Below, one piece after another: positions 16,611-23,900 of a DNA stretch of 27,707 nucleotides. The DNA lies in the NCBI GenBank assembly GCA_021372515.1, contig JAJFUG010000007.1:1-27707 (forward strand), read 5' to 3'. The notes under the pieces are model-generated. The model made no database searches and was not told the origin of the DNA. It worked only from the letters and a program-made list of their open reading frames with translations. A program made the translations under genes and the position numbers. Every line of letters begins with the position of its first letter. Positions within the stretch are counted from its first letter, which is position 1. The DNA is from a bacterium. GTDB taxonomy: Bacteria; Gemmatimonadota; Glassbacteria; GWA2-58-10.

Positions 16611-16957
16611 GAGTGAAACAAAAGCTCTTGCTGTGTTTTTCCTGTAAGCGGCCTCAGGGCCGCTGCTTTCAGGGGGCCGCGCCTGTCTGAGCCTCTCGCC
16701 AAGCCAGCGTGCAAGAGACGGCGAAAAGGCGCGGATGGAAGCTGATCCGGGGTGCGGCGGCGATTCGCGGCAGCGCCGCCGCTGCACACAAGAAGCGGAA
16801 TCAAAGCTTCGGGAACACGTTAGGTTGAAAGAGCGGCGTGGCCTGGACGAGTTCGCGGCCCCCACGCCCTTTGGTCCTTTCGGGCAAGACCGAAAGGACG
16901 AAAATCAATTCCAGGTATCCGTAATTCTGGACTCGAGTCTGAAAAGGCAGGCCTGGC
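16611..16957 (+). other. Hairpin-rich intergenic region, possible structured RNA or leader
   Basis: This 347-base stretch has no convincing gene. It holds a series of perfect stems: GCGGCC/GGCCGC with a TCAG loop at 16648-16663 (terminator-like but without a T-run), GCGGCGGCG/CGCCGCCGC at 16754-16782, GGCGTGG/CCACGCC at 16835-16868, and GTCCTTTCGG/CCGAAAGGAC with a 6-base loop at 16874-16899. The last is 58 bases before the DUF92 start. I recognise no conserved RNA family core (SRP, RNase P, 6S, tmRNA or common riboswitches). It could be an untranslated leader controlling the downstream genes, a small RNA, or repeat-derived sequence. Confidence 0.4.
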
Positions 16958-17695
16958 ATGTTCCTGTCCTCCCATCCACTCATCGAGGCGCTCGCGGTCC
17001 CCCTGGTTTTCGGGGGCGCGGCCTACGCCCTGGGCACGGTCAGCCGGAGCGGACTGATCGGCGGGGTGGTTATCGGCGCTCTGGTCTACGGCTGCTCCGG
17101 GCTGGGCGGTTTTGCCGTGCTGGGTGTATTTTTCGTGCTGGCGAGCGGCCTCACCCGCCTGGGCTACAATGTCAAGGCGGCGCGGGGGATCGCCCAGAGC
17201 GGCCATGGGCGGCGCGGGGCGCGTCACGCCCTGGCCAACTGCGCCGTGGGCACGCTGCTTGCTATAATGTATAAAATCACGCACGGCTCGCCCCTGGTGG
17301 GGGCGCTGCTCACCGCCTCGTTCGCCACCGCCGCGGCCGACACCGCTGGCACCGAGTTCGGCTCGCTCTACGGCCGGCGCGCGTTCCTGGCCGCGAGCCT
17401 GAGGCCGGTGCCGCCCGGCACTCCCGGCGCGGTCTCGGTCGAGGGCACGGCGGCGGCTCTGGTCGCAGCGGTGGCAGTGGCGCTAACCGGGCTGACAACC
17501 GGACTTTTCAGCGGGGCGGCGCTCTGGGCCTCGGCCGCTGGGAGCGCTTTCGCCGCGGCCTACGCGGAAAGCCTCATCGGCTCGTTCCCGGGCCTGGAGC
17601 GCGCCCTGGGCAACGAGTGGCTCAACGTGCTCAACACCGCTCTGGGAGCGCTGCTATGCCTCATCGCGGCCCGAGTTGCCGGATTACCCGGCTGA
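16958..17695 (+). CDS. DUF92 family membrane protein (VTE6-like prenyl-phosphate kinase)
   Basis: The protein has 245 residues and six or so hydrophobic segments. The DUF92 hallmark is clear: a first segment with SGLIGGVVIGALV, then ADTAGTEFG (compare ADTxxSExG), then VPPGTPGAVSVEGT (compare VPxGTxGgVSxxGT), and a C-terminal NEWLNVLNT. DUF92 includes plant VTE6, the phytyl-phosphate kinase of tocopherol synthesis, and eukaryotic TMEM19. The likely reaction is prenyl monophosphate to diphosphate. The start ATG 16958 has AAAAGG about 12 bases upstream. The UbiA gene begins 14 bases after its stop, so they share a transcript, linking the diphosphate product to its use as a prenyl donor. Family assignment is strong; substrate is inferred from the plant homologue and neighbours. 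Confidence 0.85.
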   Translation: MFLSSHPLIEALAVPLVFGGAAYALGTVSRSGLIGGVVIGALVYGCSGLGGFAVLGVFFVLASGLTRLGYNVKAARGIAQSGHGRRGARHALANCAVGTLLAIMYKITHGSPLVGALLTASFATAAADTAGTEFGSLYGRRAFLAASLRPVPPGTPGAVSVEGTAAALVAAVAVALTGLTTGLFSGAALWASAAGSAFAAAYAESLIGSFPGLERALGNEWLNVLNTALGALLCLIAARVAGLPG

Positions 17696-17709
17696 ACCAC
17701 GGAAAAGAA

Positions 17710-18672
17710 ATGGAAACCCTGGCGCGCTATTTCAAGTTCACCCGGCCTTTCACCCTTCTGCCGCCCATGCTGGGCATGCTGAGCGGCGCCCTGACCGCGG
17801 TGGGGGCCGGAGCGCACCGGGCCGGTCAGCCGTTCCTGGCTCACCTGGCCGCCCTGGGCGCCGGGCAGACTGTTATATTCATCCTGCTGGGCGGGACGAT
17901 GGCTGCGGTGCTCAATGCCGCCTCCAACGTGCTTAACCAGATCACGGACCTTCAGAACGACCGGGTGAACAAGCCCGAGCGGATGATCCCCTCGGGAAGA
18001 ATCAGCGTGGGCGCGGCGGCGCTGTATTCGGCGTTCCTGTACGCCGCGGCCCTGTGGCTGGCCTGGCTGGTGGCTCCGGGCGGGCGGCGGGAGTGTTTCA
18101 CCCTGGTGGCCGTGGCAGCGGCCCTGACCTATGTCTACTCGGCGCGCCCTTTCCGCACCAAGCGCCACTGGCTCCTGGCCAACCTGACCATCGCCGTGCC
18201 GCGCGGCTGGCTGCTCAAGGTGGCGGGCTGGTCGAGCGTGGCCGCGATCGCCGGGGACATCGAGCCCTGGTACATCGGCGGAATATTTTTCCTGTTCCTT
18301 CTGGGCTCGGCCTCGACCAAGGACTACTCCGACATGGCCGGCGATAAGGCCGCGGGCTGCATCACCCTGCCGCTGCGTTTCGGGGTGCGCGCCTCGGCCT
18401 GGATGATCGCGCCCTCGTTCGTGGTCCCCTGGCTGATGATGCCGTTGGGGATAGTGGTAACGCGGCCCGGCGGCGGGCCGATCCTGTCGGGCAACCCGTA
18501 TGTGCTCGTGGCCCTGGGTTTCTGGCTCGCCCTCTACGGGGCCTACACGGCCTGGCTGATCCTGCGCGACCCGGAGAGCCTGGCCGCCACCGAGAACCAT
18601 CCCTCCTGGACCAACATGTACCGTCTGATGATGATGGCCCAGGTGGGCTTTGCCGTGGCCTATATAGTGTGA
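17710..18672 (+). CDS. UbiA-family prenyltransferase
   Basis: The protein has 320 residues from ATG 17710 (GGAAAAG just upstream), with about eight to nine membrane segments. Both metal/diphosphate-binding motifs of the UbiA superfamily are present: NQITDLQNDRVNKPER (D80, D84) and KDYSDMAGDKAAG (D205, D208, D212). TYVYSARPF between them is also typical. These enzymes transfer an allylic prenyl group to an acceptor such as an aromatic acid, chlorophyllide, homogentisate or geranylgeranylglyceryl phosphate. The second motif and the NKPER-PSG pattern look closer to the chlorophyll synthase/DGGGP synthase side than to classical UbiA, but that is an impression, not a tree. With a prenyl diphosphate synthase and two prenol-kinase-like genes nearby, the donor is probably made or recycled locally. 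Confidence 0.88.
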   Translation: METLARYFKFTRPFTLLPPMLGMLSGALTAVGAGAHRAGQPFLAHLAALGAGQTVIFILLGGTMAAVLNAASNVLNQITDLQNDRVNKPERMIPSGRISVGAAALYSAFLYAAALWLAWLVAPGGRRECFTLVAVAAALTYVYSARPFRTKRHWLLANLTIAVPRGWLLKVAGWSSVAAIAGDIEPWYIGGIFFLFLLGSASTKDYSDMAGDKAAGCITLPLRFGVRASAWMIAPSFVVPWLMMPLGIVVTRPGGGPILSGNPYVLVALGFWLALYGAYTAWLILRDPESLAATENHPSWTNMYRLMMMAQVGFAVAYIV

Positions 18673-18713
18673 GAGATTGAAACTCCCCCACCAGGGAACA
18701 TGAGGTGATAGAG

Positions 18714-20876
18714 ATGGAAAAGCCGGATCGGAAAACAGCCGCAGAGCCGGGCGCGGGGATCAGCCGGCGCGAGCTTCTGACCCAGGCCACGGTCGCGGCC
18801 GGGGCAGCCCTGACAGTTTCGCTGGGAGGCTGCGGTGGAAAGATGCCCACTGTCCAGCCCCGCGCGCTCAAGCAGAAAGCCATAATCCTGGGGTTCGATG
18901 CCGTGGACCCCGGCCTTCTGGATGAATTCATGGCCGCCGGGGAGTTGCCCAACCTGGCCCGCCTGGCCGCCGAGGGCGGCTACACCCGCCTGGCCAGCTC
19001 CATCCCGCCCGAGTCGCCGGTGGCCTGGTCCACCTTCTCGGTCTCGGCCCAGGCCGGTGTGCACGGGATTTACGATTTCCTGAACCGCGACCCGGCAGAC
19101 TACAATCCGAAAATATCCGCCGTACGCCCGGTGAACCCGCGTTTCCTGTTCGACCTGATCCCGCTGGAGAAGCCCTCGGCGGTCTGCCTGCGCAGCGGCG
19201 TGCCGTTCTGGGCCGTGGCGTCCGATAATGGAATAAAAAGCGCGGTGCTCCAGGCTCCGGTCTCGTTCCCGGCCACGAGCCTGGCCGCGGGCAGTGTGCT
19301 GCTGACCGGACTCACCACTCCCGACCTGCGCGGCACCCAGGCCACCTACCAGTTTTTCACCAGCGATATCTACGGCGAGAGCAGCGGCGAGACCGAGTTC
19401 GGCGGCAAGGTCACACCGCTGGAGTTTGACCCGCAAGGTCGGGCCGAGGCGCGGGTCATCGGCCCCTGGAACCCGGTCACACGCCAGCGTCGCGTCCGGC
19501 TGCTCGACAAACGCGCCAAAGCTTCGTCCACCGGTGACAGCCAGGCTGTCGAGAGCCTGGAGCGCGAGCTGAAGGCGTTGGATGCCGAGGATAACCTGAG
19601 CGTGCCCATCGCGTTCCAGCGCAATGGGAAGGACCGGGTGACAGTAGAGCTGAACGGGCAGAAAATCGAGCTGGCCGAGGGAGTCTGGAGCGACTGGGTC
19701 GAGGTGGCGTTCGAGCTGAATTTCCTGCTCAAGGTGCGCGGGTTCTGCCGCCTGATCGCCACGCAGATCGGCGACGAGGTGAAAGTGTTCATGTCGCCGG
19801 TCGAAATCCATCCCAAGGACCCGGTGCTGCCCATCTCGTGGCCCGGCGATTTCTCCGCCCGTCTGGCCCGCGCGATCGGCCTTTACAAGACCCGCGGCTG
19901 GGCCGCCGAGACCGCGGCGCTCAAAGAGCGGCGTATCGATGAGGCCGCGTTCCTGGACGACCTGAACATGATTTTCGACCAGCGCCGCGCCATGGCCCTG
20001 GAGGTGCTGGACAAGGACCAGCCGAACCTGTTCTTCGAGCTTTTCAGTTGTATCGACAGGGTCCAGCACATGTTCTGGCGTTTCCGCGACCCGGGGCATC
20101 CGATGTTCGACCCGGTCGAGGCCGGACGTTTCGGCGGGGCGATACTCTCTTTCTACAAGCGCATGGACTCTTTCGTGGGCGAGGTGCGCGCCCGCTACGA
20201 GGACCCGGACACGCTTCTGGTGGTGCTCAGCGACCACGGTTTCTCCTCGTTCCGCAAGGGGGTGAACCTCAACACCTGGCTGGTGCAGAACGGTTTCATG
20301 CGCCTGAAAGGCCAGATGCAGGGCCAGTACAACCTGAAAGACCTTTTCGGCGGGGGCGATTTCTTCCAGAACGTCGACTGGTCGGCCACGCAGGCCTATT
20401 CGCTGGGCCTGGGCCTGATCTTTGTCAACCTGGCCGGCCGCGAGGCGCAGGGGATTGTGCGGCCCGGCGAGGAGTACGACCACGTGGTGCGGGCCATCGC
20501 CGAGGGCCTGGCCGGGCTCGCCGACCCGGTTGACAGCGCCCCGGTGGTGAGCAAAGTCTACGCGGGCCGCGAGGTCTACCACGGCAAGCGGGTTGACGAG
20601 GCCCCGGACCTGGTGGTAGGTTTCCAGCGCAATTACCGGGTGAGCTGGCAGACCGCCCTGGGCGGGTTCGGCCCCGAGGTGGTGGAGCCCAACCGCGAAA
20701 AGTGGAGCGGCGACCACTGCAGCGTGGACCGCGACCTGGTCCCCGGGGTGCTGCTCTGCAACCGCAAGATTGTCCGGAGCGCCCCGGATTTGCGGGATAT
20801 CGCCCCCACGGTGCTTAAGCACCTGGAATGCCCGGTCCCGCCCGAGTACGAGGGCCAGGACCTGTTCCAGGCTTGA
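18714..20876 (+). CDS. AlkP-superfamily phosphohydrolase, Tat-exported
   Basis: The protein has 720 residues from ATG 18714, preceded by GAGGTGA at ideal spacing; a GTG at 18705 lies inside that ribosome site. The N-terminus has a Tat signal (SRRELLTQA) and a lipobox-like LGGC, so it is probably an exported lipoprotein. The catalytic fold has all expected metal sites: ILGFDAVD (D62), the nucleophile region PVAWSTFS (S106/T107), DRVQH (D448, H452), LSDHG (D507, H508) and GDHC (D667, H668). The family is the predicted phosphohydrolase/phosphomutase group of the AlkP superfamily. An insertion of about 250 residues lies between the nucleophile and the second metal ligands. It sits 41 bases after the UbiA gene and just before the prenyl synthase, so a phosphorylated isoprenoid or a lipid head group is a plausible substrate. 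Confidence 0.85.
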   Translation: MEKPDRKTAAEPGAGISRRELLTQATVAAGAALTVSLGGCGGKMPTVQPRALKQKAIILGFDAVDPGLLDEFMAAGELPNLARLAAEGGYTRLASSIPPESPVAWSTFSVSAQAGVHGIYDFLNRDPADYNPKISAVRPVNPRFLFDLIPLEKPSAVCLRSGVPFWAVASDNGIKSAVLQAPVSFPATSLAAGSVLLTGLTTPDLRGTQATYQFFTSDIYGESSGETEFGGKVTPLEFDPQGRAEARVIGPWNPVTRQRRVRLLDKRAKASSTGDSQAVESLERELKALDAEDNLSVPIAFQRNGKDRVTVELNGQKIELAEGVWSDWVEVAFELNFLLKVRGFCRLIATQIGDEVKVFMSPVEIHPKDPVLPISWPGDFSARLARAIGLYKTRGWAAETAALKERRIDEAAFLDDLNMIFDQRRAMALEVLDKDQPNLFFELFSCIDRVQHMFWRFRDPGHPMFDPVEAGRFGGAILSFYKRMDSFVGEVRARYEDPDTLLVVLSDHGFSSFRKGVNLNTWLVQNGFMRLKGQMQGQYNLKDLFGGGDFFQNVDWSATQAYSLGLGLIFVNLAGREAQGIVRPGEEYDHVVRAIAEGLAGLADPVDSAPVVSKVYAGREVYHGKRVDEAPDLVVGFQRNYRVSWQTALGGFGPEVVEPNREKWSGDHCSVDRDLVPGVLLCNRKIVRSAPDLRDIAPTVLKHLECPVPPEYEGQDLFQA

Positions 20877-20912
20877 ATTATATCCTTAACCGACACTGAA
20901 ACGGAGCGCAGC

Positions 20913-21809
20913 CTGGAGACCCCGGAAAGCCGTTTCCAGCAAGCTTTCGGCCCCTACGCCCGGCTGGTGGAGCAGAGCCTGCCCGGCGTCCTTCCCGCGC
21001 CGGAGGAATTCTCCGCCCCGGTGGTGGAGGCCATGCGCTACAGCCTTCTCGCCCCGGCCAAGCGGGTGCGCCCGGTGCTGACCCTGGTCTCGGCGGCCCT
21101 GGCCGGAGGCAAGGCTGAAAGAGTCCTGAACGCCGCCTGCGCGGTGGAGATGATCCACACCGCCTCGCTGATCCTGGACGACCTGCCCTGCATGGACAAC
21201 GCCTCGCTGCGGCGCGGCAAGCCCCCGCTGCACGCACAGGCCGGCGAGGCCACCGCGATCCTGGCCGCCAACGCCCTCCTGATGCAGGCGTTCCACCTGC
21301 TGGGACGTTCGGTGGAGGCCCACGGCCTGCGTTCCGCGGCCGCCGGGGCGCTTCTGCGCGAGGTCGCCGACTGCGTGGGCGCTCCGGGAATGATCGGCGG
21401 GCAGTGGAAAGACCTGCACCTGGACCGCGAGGACCTGGAAAGCCTGGAATTCGTGCACAGCCGCAAGACCGGCGCGCTGTTTATCCTCTCGGCCACCCTG
21501 GGGGCCAGGCTCTGCCGCGCCCGCAGCGGAGTGATCGACTCCCTGGCCGCCTACGCCAAAAACCTCGGCCTGGCCTACCAGGTGGTGGATGACATCCTGG
21601 AGGCCGAATCGACCGCCGCGGAGCTGGGCAAGCAGGCCGCGCCGGCCGGGGCCAGGAAAACATTTGTCAGCGTGTTCGGCCTGGAGGCCTCGCGGGTGGT
21701 CGCCCGTGAGCTGCTGGACACCGCCCGCGCCGCCCTGCACCGGTTCAAGGGCCCCGAGGCCCAGCTCCTGCTCGATCTGGCGGATTACGTTATGGAAAGA
21801 AAGGTCTGA
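20913..21809 (+). CDS. Polyprenyl diphosphate synthase (IspA/GGPP synthase type)
   Basis: This enzyme condenses isopentenyl diphosphate with allylic diphosphates. The first Asp-rich motif is DDLPCMD (D89, D90, D95) followed by RRGKP; the second is DDILE, with Glu in place of the last Asp. Ala, not Tyr, stands five residues before the first motif, which allows a product longer than farnesyl diphosphate, perhaps geranylgeranyl. The start is unusual: the first ATG/GTG option (GTG 20967) has no ribosome site and would remove the conserved first helix. Homology-like sequence continues upstream (FGPYARLVEQ), and CTG 20913 has GGAG six bases before it and gives 298 residues, the family norm. A non-standard start is therefore proposed. 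It precedes the membrane AlkP gene by four bases. Confidence 0.88.
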   Translation: METPESRFQQAFGPYARLVEQSLPGVLPAPEEFSAPVVEAMRYSLLAPAKRVRPVLTLVSAALAGGKAERVLNAACAVEMIHTASLILDDLPCMDNASLRRGKPPLHAQAGEATAILAANALLMQAFHLLGRSVEAHGLRSAAAGALLREVADCVGAPGMIGGQWKDLHLDREDLESLEFVHSRKTGALFILSATLGARLCRARSGVIDSLAAYAKNLGLAYQVVDDILEAESTAAELGKQAAPAGARKTFVSVFGLEASRVVARELLDTARAALHRFKGPEAQLLLDLADYVMERKV

Positions 21810-21813
21810 CACT

Positions 21814-23808
21814 GTGACAGAGGACAGCGACAGAGGCCCGCAGCCGCAGGATACCGGGCAGTCGGTGGAGCAGATACGCGCCCGGTTGCGCGCCCTGGGC
21901 TACCTGAACAGCCCGGTCGAGCGGTTCCTGAGCGCGCGCACTGCGGGCGGCGGCTCCTGGCGCACCGCGTTCAGCCTGGCGCTTCGCACCTCGCTGCTGA
22001 TCGGCTCCCTGCTGGCCGGGCTCACCAGCTCCGGCTGCCTTCTGGCCGACCCCTCGTTCATCGAGCGGCCGCTGGATGTGCTGCTGTTTTTCCTCTACAT
22101 GGACCTGGCCTTTGTCGGCCTCACTTTTCTGCTCATGCTGGGTCCGGCCCTTTACTGGGCGCGCCACGGCCGTCCCGAGCAGGACCTGCGCAAGGGCGGC
22201 TCGCTGCGCTCGGGGTTCCTGGCCGTGGCCACGTCCCTGGCCCTATGTGTTTTCCTGACCGGCTGGTGGCACGCCATGCTGATGGAGTCGGGCCTCATCG
22301 AGCCGCTGGGCCCGGTCACCCTGACCGCCCTGGTCATAATCACCCTGGTCAGCTTGGCCAGCGCGCGCCTGGTGGTGCTGATCTATTTCATCCTGGCCGG
22401 GGTCCCGGCCCCCTCCGACTCACGGCGGGCGGCGCTTTCGCACAGCTACATCCTGCCCCTGGCCGCAGTGCTGCTGTTCGAGCTGTCCTGGGCCGGCGGG
22501 GTCTACCTGAACAACTCGGCCGACAGCTCACTGGCCGACACGATCGAGGAGCGCTCCTCGATCACCCGCCTTCCCATGCTGCTGGTGGGGATCGACGGGC
22601 TGGATGCGGCCACACTGTTCGAGATGGCCGACCGGGACAGCCTGCCCAACCTGGCCCAGCTCATCCACCAGGGATTCAGCGCCGAGGTGGAGAGCGCGGA
22701 AAACTACGTGGCGCCCCAGGTCTGGAACACGGTTTCCACGGGCCTGACCCCGGAGGAGCACGGAGTGAATTTCTTCACCCTGCCCACGCTGCGCGGCCTG
22801 TCCCGCCAGCCGCGCCTTCCCGCCGCAGCACCGGGACTGCATTCGGTGGCGGTCCACGCTTTCCCGTTTTTCAGCCTCTTCCGCGCCACGCCGCTCAGCG
22901 CCAGCTCGCGGCGCGGCAAGTCGATCTGGGAGATACTGGCCCTGTTCGGGGTGCGCTGCGGCGTGGTCAACTGGTGGGCCTCCTGGCCCGCCACCCGCAA
23001 CGAGGGGTTCACGGTCAGCGAGCGGACTTTCACCAAGCTGGGCCTGGTCCGCCAGGAGGAACGCACCAGCGCGGCCTATTTCGAGGACGAGGTCTACCCG
23101 CGCGCCGAGTTCGATTCCCTCTCGACCCTGGCCCTGCACCTCGAGGACCGTCTGCCGGCGATCCTGGAAAACTGTCCGCGCCTGGGGGCTTTCCTGGCCA
23201 CCGAGGGCGGCAGCCCGGCCGCCGACCTGGTTCGCTCGATCTACCTGGCTGACTGTTTCTACACCCAGGCGGCAATCGAGCTGCTTTCCCGTCGCCGGGT
23301 CAGTTTCATCGCTCTCTACCTTCAGGGCGCCGACATCCTGGGCCGGATCAACGAGCGCACCGACCTGCTCGGCCCCGAGAGCCTGCGCCCGATGATCCCA
23401 GAGTACTGCCATTACATCGACGACCTGCTGGGCGAGCTGTTGCGCGCCTACCAGCCCACCGGGCTGACCGTGGTGGTCTGTGATCCCGGCAAGCGCGGCC
23501 GCCAGAACGAGCAGCACGGCGCGGTCATTTTCCGGGGGATCGACACCCGGAGCGGGACACGCTCGGTCAGCTCGTTCTACCTCGAGGACATCACCCCGAC
23601 CATGCTCTACCTGATGGGCCTGCCGGTGGGACGGAACATGGCGGGACGGGTGCGCACCGAGGTGGGCATCTCTCCGCCGGGCGGCCCGCCCTCGCTGCGC
23701 TATGTGCACTCCTACGGTCCCCCGCCGGCTGTCGGCGGGCAGAGCACGCCCTACCGCTACGACCGCGAGATGATCGAGCGCCTGCGCTCGCTGGGCTACG
23801 TGCGCTGA
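21814..23808 (+). CDS. Membrane-anchored AlkP-superfamily protein with degraded metal site
   Basis: The protein has 664 residues from GTG 21814 (AAAGG upstream, four bases after the synthase stop). Residues 1-45 are cytoplasmic-like, about five membrane segments lie between 48 and 225, and an AlkP-type domain starts at about 255 (LLVGIDGLD, D261). Compared with its neighbour at 18714-20876, the nucleophile region is VWNTVSTG (N305/T306), the DxxxH ligand pair reads DILGR (D507, His replaced by Arg511), and SDHG reads CDPG (D557, His replaced by Pro558), while EQHG (H568) remains. Two metal-binding His are thus missing, so it may be inactive or use a different chemistry. RLRALGYL near residue 30 and RLRSLGYVR at the C-terminus echo each other. 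A regulatory or scaffold partner for the active AlkP protein is possible. Confidence 0.8.
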   Translation: MTEDSDRGPQPQDTGQSVEQIRARLRALGYLNSPVERFLSARTAGGGSWRTAFSLALRTSLLIGSLLAGLTSSGCLLADPSFIERPLDVLLFFLYMDLAFVGLTFLLMLGPALYWARHGRPEQDLRKGGSLRSGFLAVATSLALCVFLTGWWHAMLMESGLIEPLGPVTLTALVIITLVSLASARLVVLIYFILAGVPAPSDSRRAALSHSYILPLAAVLLFELSWAGGVYLNNSADSSLADTIEERSSITRLPMLLVGIDGLDAATLFEMADRDSLPNLAQLIHQGFSAEVESAENYVAPQVWNTVSTGLTPEEHGVNFFTLPTLRGLSRQPRLPAAAPGLHSVAVHAFPFFSLFRATPLSASSRRGKSIWEILALFGVRCGVVNWWASWPATRNEGFTVSERTFTKLGLVRQEERTSAAYFEDEVYPRAEFDSLSTLALHLEDRLPAILENCPRLGAFLATEGGSPAADLVRSIYLADCFYTQAAIELLSRRRVSFIALYLQGADILGRINERTDLLGPESLRPMIPEYCHYIDDLLGELLRAYQPTGLTVVVCDPGKRGRQNEQHGAVIFRGIDTRSGTRSVSSFYLEDITPTMLYLMGLPVGRNMAGRVRTEVGISPPGGPPSLRYVHSYGPPPAVGGQSTPYRYDREMIERLRSLGYVR

Positions 23809-23825
23809 GTGTCTATTGAGCACAG

Positions 23826-23853
23826 TTGCAATAAGGGCCGAAAGGTGTAAAAT
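23826..23853 (+). promoter_or_regulatory. Candidate sigma70 promoter before the radical SAM gene
   Basis: TTGCAA (23826-23831) and TAAAAT (23848-23853) are separated by 16 bases in an AT-rich patch. The -10 matches five of six consensus bases and the -35 four of six. A transcript would start near 23860, about 40 bases before the ATG at 23901. This suggests the radical SAM gene can be expressed apart from the upstream run. Confidence 0.45.
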
Positions 23854-23900
23854 TAGGAGATAGAGCGGGATCGACAGTTTAAGAGGGGAATCGCCGAACG

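Noticed and set aside
16754-16899. Known riboswitch or housekeeping RNA identity for the hairpin region
   Set aside because: None of the conserved core sequences I can recall (SRP, RNase P, 6S, tmRNA, TPP, SAM or cobalamin) matches, so it is left as an unidentified structured region.
16735-17274. Plus-strand frame of 179 codons spanning the hairpin region and the DUF92 start
   Set aside because: The first part runs through palindromic DNA and the second is out of frame with the well-supported DUF92 protein.
18660-20822. Long minus-strand open frame (720 codons)
   Set aside because: It is antisense to the AlkP-family gene, which has a clear ribosome site, Tat signal and metal-binding motifs.
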